Below the pieces are notes generated by a model. That model saw only the letters and a program-made list of their open reading frames with translations. It was not told the DNA's origin and did no database searches. The translations under genes were made by a program, and so were the position numbers. A stretch of DNA of 64,000 bases from Cupriavidus pauculus (lineage in GTDB: Bacteria > Pseudomonadota > Gammaproteobacteria > Burkholderiales > Burkholderiaceae), in NCBI RefSeq assembly GCF_022179805.1, contig NZ_BPUO01000007.1:62001-126000 (forward strand). Reading direction: 5' to 3'. This document shows positions 44,461 to 52,713 of the stretch, piece by piece. Each line of letters begins with the position of its first letter. Within the stretch, counting starts at the first letter, position 1.

Positions 44461-45996
44461 TCAGGCTTCATAGGCCGTTTCGCCATGCGACGTGATATCC
44501 AGACCTTCGCGTTCTTCCTCTTCCGGCACGCGCAGGCCAATCAGCATGTCCACCAGCTTGTAGGCCACCAGGGCCACCACGCCCGACCACACCACCGTGG
44601 TCAGCACGCCTTCGAACTGGATCCACAGTTGACCGGCGATCGAGTAGTCGTCGGCCACCTTGTTGGCCACGTAGTCGTAGATGCCCACGCCGCCCAGGCT
44701 CGGAGCCGCGAACACGGCCGTCAGCAGCGCGCCGACGATACCGCCCACGCCGTGCACGCCGAACACGTCGAGCGAGTCGTCCGCACCCAGCATGCGCTTC
44801 AGGCCGCTCACACCCCACAGGCACAGCAGGCCAGCCACCAGGCCCATCACGATCGAGCCCATCGGGCCGACGAAACCAGCCGCCGGGGTAATGGCCACCA
44901 GACCGGCCACTGCACCCGAGGCACCGCCCAGCATCGACGGCTTGCCCTTGCCAATCCACTCACCGAAGGTCCACGACAGCACGGCGGCGCAGGTGGCCAA
45001 CAGCGTGTTGACGAAGGCCAGCGCGGCACCACCGTTGGCTTCCAGGCCCGAACCGGCGTTGAAGCCGAACCAGCCGAACCACAGCAGCGAAGCACCCACC
45101 ATCGTGAACGTCAGGCTGTGCGGGCGGATCGCCTCGCGGCCGAAGCCGATGCGCTTGCCGAACATGAACGCGCCAACCAGGCCAGCCACGGCGGCGTTGA
45201 TGTGCACGACGGTGCCGCCGGCGTAGTCAAGCGCGCCCTTCTGGAACAGCCAGCCCGACTTGGCCGTGGCAGCGGTTGCGGCTGCGGCGTCGGTGTAGGC
45301 GTCCGGACCCGGCCAGAACCAGACCATGTGGGCCATCGGGATGTAGGCGAACGTGAACCAGATCACCACGAACACCAGCACGGCCGAGAACTTGGCGCGC
45401 TCGGCGAAGGCGCCGATGATCAGGCCGCAGGTGATGCAGGCAAACGCGCACTGGAACGCGAAGAACACCAGTTCCGGAATGACCACGCCCTTGCTGAAGG
45501 TAGCCGTCACCGCATCGGCGTTCAAGCCCTTCATGAACAGCCGGTCAGTGCCGCCGAAGAACGCATTGCCCTCAGTGAACGCAAAGCTGTAGCCGTAGAT
45601 CGCCCACAGGATGGCCACCAGCGAGAAGATCACCAGGCACTGCATCAGTACCGACAACATGTTCTTCGAACGTACCAGGCCGCCGTAGAACAGCGCCAGC
45701 CCCGGCAACGTCATCAGAATCACGAATGCGGTGGCCACCAGCAGCCACGCGGTATCGCCCTTGTTGGGGACCGGTGCCGGTGCGGCAGCCGGTGCAGCTT
45801 CGGCGGGCGCTGCCGCGGCAGGTGCCGCAGCAGCTGCGGCCGGAGCAGCCGCGGGAGCCGTGGCCGCTGCCGGGGCCGAAGCCTCGGCGGCGGGCTTGTC
45901 CTGCGCCACGGCGTGGGTGGACAGGCCAAGACCGGCCGTGCCGATCGCCAGCGTCATCGCGCCAGCCGTCAGGAATCGCTTGAACCAGGTTTTCAT
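44461..45996 (-). CDS. amtB: Ammonium transporter
   Basis: A 511-residue Amt/Rh channel. After a signal-like N-terminus (residues 1-31) comes an unusual Ala/Pro/Glu-rich stretch (about 32-78) before the first span (WLLVATAFVILMTLPGLALFYGG). Conserved Amt segments are FAFQCAFACITCGLIIGAFAER, VHINAAVAGLVGAFMFGKR (pore His), WFGWFGFNAGSGL and DVFGVHGVGGIVGALL (second pore His). The extra N-terminus explains the length over the usual 400-430. It is co-transcribed with glnK, whose product blocks the channel. Confidence 0.96.
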   Translation of the reverse strand: MKTWFKRFLTAGAMTLAIGTAGLGLSTHAVAQDKPAAEASAPAAATAPAAAPAAAAAAPAAAAPAEAAPAAAPAPVPNKGDTAWLLVATAFVILMTLPGLALFYGGLVRSKNMLSVLMQCLVIFSLVAILWAIYGYSFAFTEGNAFFGGTDRLFMKGLNADAVTATFSKGVVIPELVFFAFQCAFACITCGLIIGAFAERAKFSAVLVFVVIWFTFAYIPMAHMVWFWPGPDAYTDAAAATAATAKSGWLFQKGALDYAGGTVVHINAAVAGLVGAFMFGKRIGFGREAIRPHSLTFTMVGASLLWFGWFGFNAGSGLEANGGAALAFVNTLLATCAAVLSWTFGEWIGKGKPSMLGGASGAVAGLVAITPAAGFVGPMGSIVMGLVAGLLCLWGVSGLKRMLGADDSLDVFGVHGVGGIVGALLTAVFAAPSLGGVGIYDYVANKVADDYSIAGQLWIQFEGVLTTVVWSGVVALVAYKLVDMLIGLRVPEEEEREGLDITSHGETAYEA

Positions 45997-46027
45997 TGTC
46001 TAACCTCTGTCTCTCGTAGTTCTGGGG

Positions 46028-46396
<369 letters not shown>

Positions 46397-46431
46397 TCAG
46401 ACCGCCCGGCGTGGATGTGTGCTGTTTGGAA

Positions 46432-47235
46432 TCAGAATGTCTTGGTGATCGATGCCCAGGCTGCGGCCTTGCCCAGGTAGCGGCCACGGTTGGCGCTGGT
46501 GTAGAACGACTCCTTCGCGTTGGTGTCGACGTACGCCACCGACACCGCAAAGCCCTTGCCCAGGTCCTTGGTCAGGCCGATCTTCCAGTCCGTGTACGAG
46601 GCGTCGCTGTGGTGCGACACACCCTGGTAGCCCACGTGCGCGTTCAGCGTCAGGTCCCAGAAGTTCAGCGGCACGTTGGCGCTCAGGTCGACGTAGTAGC
46701 TGTTCTTGCTGTCGTTGATGCCGAACAGGTTCGTCACCGCGTGCGAGTACTTCAGGAACACCGGGCCCCAGCCGATGCCGGCGTAGAGTTCGGTCGTGTA
46801 CGGACGCGTGGACGTGTAGCCGCCCGGGTAGTAGTACTCCAGCACGCCCACGTCGTAGTTGAATTCTTCGCCGCCTAGCGCGAACTTGTTCTTGTAGCCG
46901 CCGTAGAAGTCCATTTCCACGGGCGCGGAAACCGTGCTGTCGGAATCCTCGAGCCAGCTGATGCTCGAGTTCCAGTTGCCGATGTAGAAGCCGCTCTCGT
47001 GCGAATAGTCGAACCCACCCTGGATGGCCGGACGCAGGTTGGTCTGGCTGATACCGCGATAGCGGTAGTCAGACACCAGCGACACGTTGGCACTGAACGT
47101 GTGGGGCGAGGCCGGCTCGGCGGCGGGTGCGGCTGCAGGCGCGGCGGCGTCCGGGGCGGTCTGCGCGAACGCCACCGGGGCTGCCAGGCTGAACAGGACC
47201 GCAGCGGCGCTGGCTGCGAGGCTCGACGTCTTCAT
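46432..47235 (-). CDS. TorF family putative porin
   Basis: A 267-residue outer-membrane protein. Signal peptide 1-24 (SSLAASAAAVLFSLAAPVAFA), a short Ala/Pro-rich linker, then FSANVSLVSDYRYRGISQTNLRPAIQGGFDY, the start of the Gcw_chp/TorF family, and alternating beta-strand pattern to a C-terminal aromatic (ASITKTF), as porins have. It is the first gene of the glnK-amtB operon and so is expected to be made under nitrogen limitation, perhaps to widen outer-membrane entry of ammonium or other small nitrogen compounds. The substrate is not known. Confidence 0.87.
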   Translation of the reverse strand: MKTSSLAASAAAVLFSLAAPVAFAQTAPDAAAPAAAPAAEPASPHTFSANVSLVSDYRYRGISQTNLRPAIQGGFDYSHESGFYIGNWNSSISWLEDSDSTVSAPVEMDFYGGYKNKFALGGEEFNYDVGVLEYYYPGGYTSTRPYTTELYAGIGWGPVFLKYSHAVTNLFGINDSKNSYYVDLSANVPLNFWDLTLNAHVGYQGVSHHSDASYTDWKIGLTKDLGKGFAVSVAYVDTNAKESFYTSANRGRYLGKAAAWASITKTF

Positions 47236-47330
47236 CTGGTTCTCTCCTTTTCCTTGAAATCTTCGTGGGCTCGGTTTTTGAGGGTCCTGCTTTTTGCTTT
47301 GTGGTCTTGACGCTCCTGGCTACCGGTACT

Positions 47331-47345
47331 GCAACAGCCGTGCCA
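47331..47345 (-). promoter_or_regulatory. Sigma54 promoter of torF-glnK-amtB
   Basis: On the minus strand TGGCACG-GCTG-TTGC, a perfect match to TGGCACG-N4-TTGC. Predicted start near 47320, about 85 nt before the porin ATG. NtrC control is expected. Confidence 0.85.
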
Positions 47346-47748
47346 GCTATCCCGCCCTGCGGCGGCGCACGCCGGAACCGGAGCTGCGAGAGGTGGTTGC
47401 GCCACTCGACCCAGCCGTCCGCCGGCTCCCCGTAGCCCCCTCGAAAGCGTTAAAAGATGTGACCAGCCCTTGCCGGAGCTTTCATGGCGGGCGCCGAAGC
47501 GCCATAATCCGCGTCATGAAGGGTCAAGTGCTGCGTGCTTGGCGTATGCGCGGGGAACCAGCGGGCCTTGTGGAATGCCCGAGGCGCCGCGCCCCAGACA
47601 GGTGCATGGTCGGGCCGGCGGAGTGTGCGAAGCGCCTCCGCAAGCTGCCCCAATGCGGTGCAGGCACGGTTGCCTGGCCATCGCGGGCTGTCCGAAGCGC
47701 GCAGCCTGACCCCGGACGATCCAAATTGGTCACCAAAGGAGCCTCACC
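47346..47748. other. Regulatory region between the amt operon and ubiK
   Basis: About 400 bp with no supported gene. It must hold NtrC enhancer sites for the amt promoter and the ubiK promoter. A GTGG-N5-CCAC dyad at about 47393-47405 is noted but is not a good NtrC match. Confidence 0.5.
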
Positions 47749-48012
47749 ATGAAACCGACCGATCTGTTCAACGACCTCCAGCAAAAGGTCAGCGAAGCGC
47801 TGCGCAACTCGCCGGCCAAGGACATCGAGAAAAACGTGCGCAGCATGATGACCCAGGGCTTTGCGCGCCTGGATCTGGTCACGCGCGAGGAATTCGACGT
47901 GCAGTCGCAGGTGCTGGCGCGCACTCGCGCCCGGCTCGAGGAGTTGGAGGCCCGCGTGGCTGCCCTGGAAGCCCGTGCCGGCGTGACCCCGCCGCCTTCC
48001 ACCGGGGTATGA
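47749..48012 (+). CDS. ubiK: UbiK-type ubiquinone biosynthesis accessory factor
   Basis: An 87-residue protein of the YqiC/BMFP family that helps ubiquinone synthesis by binding UbiJ. It has an N-terminal amphipathic helix (DLFNDLQQKVSEALRN), the DIEKNVRSMMTQGFARLDLVTREEFDVQ core, and a C-terminal trimeric coiled coil (ARTRARLEELEARVAALEAR). Preceded by AAAGGAG. Followed by a strong terminator. Confidence 0.9.
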   Translation: MKPTDLFNDLQQKVSEALRNSPAKDIEKNVRSMMTQGFARLDLVTREEFDVQSQVLARTRARLEELEARVAALEARAGVTPPPSTGV

Positions 48013-48045
48013 CCCGCAGGCGCCAACCGCCTCCTCCTCACCACC

Positions 48046-48076
48046 AAAAAGGCCACCGTCACCCGGTGGCCTTTTT
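48046..48076 (+). terminator. Intrinsic terminator after ubiK
   Basis: AAAAAGGCCACC / GGTGGCCTTTTT stem with a 7-nt loop and T run. Confidence 0.9.
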
Positions 48077-48097
48077 CGTTAACGCTTTCGCCACCTC

Positions 48098-49604
48098 ATG
48101 TGCCTTGCAGTCCTGCGCAGCCGTGCGCTGAACGGCATCGACGCGCCGCCCGTGTCGGTCGAGATTCACCTTGCCAACGGCCTGCCGGCGTTCAATATCG
48201 TCGGGCTGGCCGATACCGAAGTGCGCGAGAGCCGCGAGCGCGTGCGCGCCGCGCTGCTCAACAGCGACTTCGACTTCCCGAACCGGCGCATCACGGTCAA
48301 CCTGACGCCCGCCGACATGCCCAAGGAATCGGGGCGATTCGTAATGTTCGACCTGGCCATCGCGCTGGGCATCCTGGCGGCCAGCGGCCAGTTGCCCGGC
48401 GACGGGCTCGATGCGTTCGAATTTGCGGGCGAGCTGTCGCTGGCCGGCGACCTGCGGCCGGTGCGCGGCGCGCCGGCCATGGGCCTGGCGCGCGACAATC
48501 GCGCGCGGCTGGCCGACGGGCACCCGCCGCGCGCCTTCGTCGTGGCCATCGACAACGGCCCGGAAGCCGCGCTGGTGCAGGACCTGAAGGTGCACGCCGG
48601 CGCCACGCTGCACGATGTCTGCCATCACGTCGGCCTGCTGCCCGAGCAGGCGCTGCGGCGCGCGCTGCCGCCCGAGCGCGGCGCCGACGCGGCCGACGGC
48701 CCGGACCTGCGCGACGTACGCGGCCAGTTGCAGGCGCGGCACGCCATGGAGGTGGCGGCGGCTGGCCAGCATTCGGTCCTGCTGGTGGGGCCACCCGGCA
48801 CCGGCAAGTCGATGCTCGCCCAGCGCTTTCCCGGCCTGTTGCCGCCGATGACCGAAGCCCAGGCGCTGGAAGCCGCCGCCGTGCTGAGCCTCACGCCCGG
48901 TGGCTTCCAGCCATCGCACTGGGGCCGGCGGCCGTTCCGCAGCCCACATCACACAGCCAGCGGGCCGGCCATGGTGGGCGGCGGCGGCAATCCGCGCCCG
49001 GGCGAGATATCGCTGGCGCACCACGGCGTACTGTTCCTGGACGAGCTCGAAGTTAGGAGTTGCCAGGCTGTCTGTCCGGTGCGACCAGAGTGCGCAGGTC
49101 GACTTTCCGGCCCGCGTCCAGTTCGTGGCGGCGATGAACCCGTGCCCGTGCGGCTACCTGGGCCATCCCACGCGCATGTGCCGCTGCACGCCGGACCAGA
49201 TCCAGCGCTACCAGTCACGCATCTCCGGGCCGCTGCTCGACCGCGTGGGACCTGCAGATCGAAGTGCCCGCCCAAAGCCAGCACGAGATGCTGGACGGCC
49301 CGCCCGGCGAACCCAGCGTCGCCGGGCGCGACCGCGCGGTGGCCGCACGCGACCGCCACCTTGCGCGGCAGGGCATGCCCAACAGCGACCTGTCCGGCCG
49401 CGCCATCGACCAGCACTGCCCGCTCGACACTGCCGCCCAGGCCCTGCTGCGTGGCGCCATGGAAAACTGGGCTGGTCGGCACGCGCGTACTTCCGCGTGC
49501 TCAAGGTGGCTCTCACCATCGCCGACCTGGAGGGCGCCGCGGTGCTGACCGCCGGGCATGTGGCCGAGGCCATTCAGTATCGGCGGGTGTTACGGACGGG
49601 GTGA
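48098..49604 (+). pseudogene. comM: Broken comM (YifB-type Mg chelatase-like AAA+ ATPase)
   Basis: ComM is a hexameric helicase that promotes branch migration in natural transformation. The first 318 codons are intact (CLAVLRSRALNGIDAPPVSV, Walker A GPPGTGKSML, and up to LFLDELE). From about 49053 to 49095 the Walker B downstream segment is replaced by unrelated sequence and the frame changes. Homology resumes at [24 protein letters not shown]. An extra G in GTGGGACC near 49250 shifts the frame again ([14 protein letters not shown]), and a lost base near 49468 (GAAAACTGG) restores it for [16 protein letters not shown] to the stop. Three lesions make a functional product unlikely unless some are sequencing errors. 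Confidence 0.9.
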
Positions 49605-49740
49605 GAGGGATGCGTTGGCTTTAAGGCCTCAACCTTCAGCGAGATCAAGCCATGTCGGCGGTGGAAGTGGCAGCTTCACTGCCGATGAACCTCGAAAGGA
49701 GCCACCAATGAAAGACGTCCGCCCGATCCACTGAAACGCG

Positions 49741-49766
49741 AAGGCCCGCTGCGAAGCGGGCCTTTT
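49741..49766. terminator. Intrinsic terminator downstream of the comM remnant
   Basis: AAGGCCCGCT-GCGA-AGCGGGCCTT followed by TT on the plus strand. It is 6 bp after the eight-codon ORF at 49708 and 4 bp beyond the stop of the opposed proline-rich ORF. Confidence 0.75.
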
Positions 49767-49770
49767 CATG

Positions 49771-49896
49771 TCACACCGGTGGTTCCAGCGGCGGCGGCGG
49801 GGGTTCCTCGATGGGCGGCTGGTCCGCCGGGAAGCCCGGCGGGGGCGGTTCCTCCGGTGGAGGTTCGCGGTGGGCAGTCAAGCGGACGTCGCGCAT
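49771..49896 (-). CDS. Possible small proline/glutamate-rich protein (41 aa)
   Basis: A short ORF starting MRDVRLTAHREPPPEEP and continuing as a Pro/Glu-rich tail that ends LEPPV. ATG at 49896 has TGGAG five bases upstream; an ATG four codons earlier (49908) is in frame. No domain or membrane span. Composition alone could arise by chance in GC-rich DNA, but the ribosome site and adjoining terminator give some support. Confidence 0.35.
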   Translation of the reverse strand: MRDVRLTAHREPPPEEPPPPGFPADQPPIEEPPPPPLEPPV

Positions 49897-49980
49897 CGGG
49901 GTCTCCATCTGTGCCGGGTCAATCCCCATTGAAGCAAACGCTGCCGCACAATGCCAGCCGGCATTTTGCCGCGCAAGGAA

Positions 49981-50628
49981 TCAGTTGTGATGCCGGCGCA
50001 CGAAGAACAATGCGGTACCCACGGCCATCAGCACGCCGCCGAAGAACCGGTTTTGCCAGCGCACGGCCCGCGCGTTGCGGAACAGGCCCTGCATGCGCGA
50101 CGCCAGCAGCGCGTAGCCGTGCATGACGATCAGGTCCACGAAGCACATCGTGGCGGCCAGGATGGCCAGTTGCACGCCCAGCGGATGGCCCGGGTCGATG
50201 AACTGCGGCAGCACCGCCACCATGAAGATGATGCCCTTGGGGTTGGTGACATTGGTGAGCAGGCCCGTGGCAAAGCGCCGGCGCGGGCTCATCACAGCCA
50301 CGCGCACCGCCCCGGCATCGGCCTGTTCCTGGGGGCCGCTGTCCACCTTGGCGCGCCATTGCTGGATGCCCAGGTAGATCAGGTACATGGCGCCGATGGT
50401 CTTGACCACCAGGAACGCTTCCTCGGACGCCAGCAGCAGCGCGCCCAGGCCGCCACCGGCCACCAGCAGGATGATGACCAGGCCGGTCTGCAGCCCGAGA
50501 ATCGTCGTCGACGTCCTTTTCAGGCCATACGACAGGCCGTGGCTCATCGACAGCACCGCGCCCGAACCCGGCGACACGGCGATCACCCAGCACGCGGCGA
50601 AATAGGCCAACCACACTTCCCAACGCAT
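49981..50628 (-). CDS. LysE/RhtB family amino-acid exporter
   Basis: A 215-residue, six-span inner-membrane exporter. Family motif VSPGSGAVLSMSHGLSYGLKR near residue 20, then LGLQTGLVIILLV, MYLIYLGIQQWR, and FATGLLTNVTNPKGIIFMVAVLPQFI. ATG at 50628 follows AAGGAG by seven bases (a GTG directly before it is in frame). Members export amino acids such as homoserine, threonine or lysine; the substrate here is not known. Confidence 0.92.
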   Translation of the reverse strand: MRWEVWLAYFAACWVIAVSPGSGAVLSMSHGLSYGLKRTSTTILGLQTGLVIILLVAGGGLGALLLASEEAFLVVKTIGAMYLIYLGIQQWRAKVDSGPQEQADAGAVRVAVMSPRRRFATGLLTNVTNPKGIIFMVAVLPQFIDPGHPLGVQLAILAATMCFVDLIVMHGYALLASRMQGLFRNARAVRWQNRFFGGVLMAVGTALFFVRRHHN

Positions 50629-50656
50629 CACTGCACTCCTTGATGAAAAATCGAAC

Positions 50657-51253
50657 TCAAAACGGGTGGAAACCGGTCAGGAACTGCTCGACCTGCTCGG
50701 CCTGCCGCGAATCGCGCGCGGCGTCGCCGGCTTCCAGCACCACGGCCTGGTAGACCCGCGCACCCGAAGCCACCAGCCGAGCGGTCAGCCGGCGCGGCGC
50801 CTTGTCCTGCGGCGACACGCCCGTCACCGACACCTCCACGGCGTCGAGCGACACGGGTGGCTGGGCGGCGGACGTCACCGTGATCTGGCGAGCCTGCGGC
50901 GGTGCCTCGGGGTGGGCGCCCAGATTGGCCGTCAGCCCGGCCTGCATCGCGGCCAGCGCCTCGCGCCGCAGCGCGGCATCGTCGCTGGGCAGTGTGACCA
51001 CGCCAACCGCGAACAGGGTGCCGTCGATGTTGGCGGCCTCCATGGTCATGGGCAGCTTGCGTCCCGCAATCGACACATCGCGCGCGGCGGAGGTCGGCTT
51101 GGCGGGATAGAGCGCGGCGTACTTGCCGTCGCTGGAGACAATGGTGCGCCAGTCGTAGCGCGGCGAGCAGCCCGCCAGCGCGAGCCAGAGCAAGGCCAGG
51201 AGCGGCAGCAGCAGCGACGGGAGACGGCGGGGGCGGGCGGTGGTCGGGGGCAT
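50657..51253 (-). CDS. Putative lipoprotein of unknown function
   Basis: A 198-residue protein with a lipoprotein signal: basic start (TARPRRLPSL), hydrophobic core, and lipobox LALAGC near residue 29. The mature part is soluble, with DWRTIVSSDGKYAALYPAKP and a C-terminal VYQAVVLEAGDAARDSRQAEQVEQFLTGF. No family is recognised with certainty; the segment organisation (a bacterial periplasmic domain comparing a YPAKP/TMEAA region) resembles uncharacterised Burkholderiales lipoproteins. It lies 28 bp upstream of the LysE gene on the same strand. Confidence 0.8.
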   Translation of the reverse strand: MPPTTARPRRLPSLLLPLLALLWLALAGCSPRYDWRTIVSSDGKYAALYPAKPTSAARDVSIAGRKLPMTMEAANIDGTLFAVGVVTLPSDDAALRREALAAMQAGLTANLGAHPEAPPQARQITVTSAAQPPVSLDAVEVSVTGVSPQDKAPRRLTARLVASGARVYQAVVLEAGDAARDSRQAEQVEQFLTGFHPF

Positions 51254-51363
51254 CGGAACAGTCGGCGCAATCGTGCGCGAGCCGGTATTATCCGGGAAGC
51301 CGCCCGCCCGCGCATCTTGCTCGTGGTGCTTCGCGCCGGCCCGTATTCCCCGTGAGGTCCCCC

Positions 51364-51894
51364 ATGGCTGTCCGCCCCCTGCCCGCCTTCGTCCGATCCG
51401 CCAGATCTGCCCGCCTGGCAATGTCCGCCTGCGCCCTGCTGGCCGGGCTCGCCAGCACCGGCGCCATGGCGGCTCCCGCCACCCCGGCGCACCTGCAGCC
51501 GGTGACCGACTTCGGCGCGCAATCGGCGGCGGCGGCCAGCAAGGGCGAACCGCTGGTGGTGCTGGTCAGCCTGCCCGACTGCACCTACTGCGAGGCCGTG
51601 CGCCGCAATTACCTGGGGCCGCAGGTGGCGGCCGGGGAAATCGCCGCACGCGAAATCGACATGACGGCCGATACGCCGGTCCGTGACGTGGACGGCACGA
51701 TGACCACCGCCAAGCGCTGGGCTCAGGCCCACAATATTTCCGTGGCGCCGACCGTGCTGTTCCTGGACCGGCATGGCCGCAACCTGGCCAAGCCGCTGCG
51801 CGGCATGCAGCCCGATTTCTACGGCGCCTACCTGGAACAGGCCATCGACGAGGCCCGCGCCAAGGTTGCCGCGCGCACCGGCACGCCGCAGTAA
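51364..51894 (+). CDS. Periplasmic thioredoxin-fold protein (SoxW-like)
   Basis: A 176-residue exported protein. Signal region residues 14-38 (RSARLAMSACALLAGLAST, ending AMA). The thioredoxin domain has an active site PDCTYCEAVRR (CxxC) and cis-Pro segment VAPTVLFLDRHGR. GAGG lies seven bases before the ATG at 51364; an in-frame GTG at 51352 is possible. It is upstream of a TlpA-like gene, suggesting a shared role in periplasmic thiol redox, for example cytochrome c maturation or stress repair. The exact function is inferred. Confidence 0.85.
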   Translation: MAVRPLPAFVRSARSARLAMSACALLAGLASTGAMAAPATPAHLQPVTDFGAQSAAAASKGEPLVVLVSLPDCTYCEAVRRNYLGPQVAAGEIAAREIDMTADTPVRDVDGTMTTAKRWAQAHNISVAPTVLFLDRHGRNLAKPLRGMQPDFYGAYLEQAIDEARAKVAARTGTPQ

Positions 51895-52031
51895 CCCCGC
51901 AGTAACCAGTTACGTGGCTTTGCGGCGAATTGCCGCAGGTCAGGGGCCGTCGGCGGGCAGCGCCGCAGGCCCGGCCGCGCGGCAGTAGAATAGCCGCTGT
52001 CCGAAACGCTGCCTCGGTACCGTTACCCCAC

Positions 52032-52568
52032 ATGTCAAACACTGCCATCCCCACCACCTCCCCGCGCAAGCGCTGGCCCCTCGCCGTTGCGGTCGTGATC
52101 GTCGCGCTGCTCGGATTCTTCGGCTACCGCGCGCTGACGCCGGGCAACAGCGTCCCCGACGCCACGTTCACGCTGCTGTCGGGCCAGAAGGTCAGCACGG
52201 CCGATCTCAAGGGCAAGGTGTACCTGGTCAATTTCTGGGCAACGAGCTGCGTCACCTGCGTCAAGGAAATGCCGCAGATGATCGACACCTACAAGCAGTT
52301 CAAGGACAAGGGGCTCGATTTCGTGGCCGTGGCCATGAACTACGACCCGCCGATGTACGTGGCCAACTACGCCAAGACGCGCGAACTGCCGTTCAAGGTG
52401 GCCATGGACTCGGACGGCACGGCGGCCAAGGCGTTTGGTGACGTGCAGCTCACCCCCACCACGTTCGTCGTCGACAAGAACGGCAAGATCCTCAAGCGCT
52501 ATGTCGGCGAACCCGAGTGGGATGCGCTGCACAAGCTGCTGGACGGTGCGCTGGCCAGCGCGGCCTGA
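52032..52568 (+). CDS. TlpA/ResA family membrane-anchored thiol-disulfide protein
   Basis: A 178-residue protein with an N-terminal anchor (WPLAVAVVIVALLGFFGY, residues 15-32) and a periplasmic AhpC/TSA-like redoxin domain: DATFTLLSGQKVSTADLKGKVYLVNFWATSC with active site SCVTCVKEMP, and cis-Pro in TPTTFVVDKNGKI. Such proteins reduce specific periplasmic disulfides, such as apocytochrome c or oxidase copper-site cysteines. It is 137 bp after the SoxW-like gene and is followed by a strong terminator. Confidence 0.92.
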   Translation: MSNTAIPTTSPRKRWPLAVAVVIVALLGFFGYRALTPGNSVPDATFTLLSGQKVSTADLKGKVYLVNFWATSCVTCVKEMPQMIDTYKQFKDKGLDFVAVAMNYDPPMYVANYAKTRELPFKVAMDSDGTAAKAFGDVQLTPTTFVVDKNGKILKRYVGEPEWDALHKLLDGALASAA

Positions 52569-52587
52569 GCGTTCCCCGATCCCCACG

Positions 52588-52614
52588 AAAAGGTGCCCTT
52601 GCGGCACCTTTTTT
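52588..52614 (+). terminator. Intrinsic terminator after the TlpA-like gene
   Basis: AAAAGGTGCC-CTTGC-GGCACCTTTT plus further T. Confidence 0.9.
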
Positions 52615-52645
52615 GTTGTCCGGGCGCCAACGCGGCTCGTCCGGC

Positions 52646-52674
52646 TTGCCAGCCCAAGCTGTATGGATATACAG
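52646..52674 (+). promoter_or_regulatory. SOS-controlled promoter: LexA box overlapping sigma70 elements
   Basis: LexA box CTGTATGGATATACAG at 52659-52674 fits CTGT-N8-ACAG and is nearly the E. coli consensus. It overlaps TTGCCA (52646) and TATACA (52668) spaced 16 bp, so LexA would occlude the promoter of the helicase gene. Confidence 0.85.
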
Positions 52675-52713
52675 TGGTCGCCAGATTTTTCTCATTCCTG
52701 CCCATACCCCACT

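Noticed and set aside
52663..52713. ATG at 52663 as helicase start
   Set aside because: It lies within the LexA box and upstream of the predicted transcript start.
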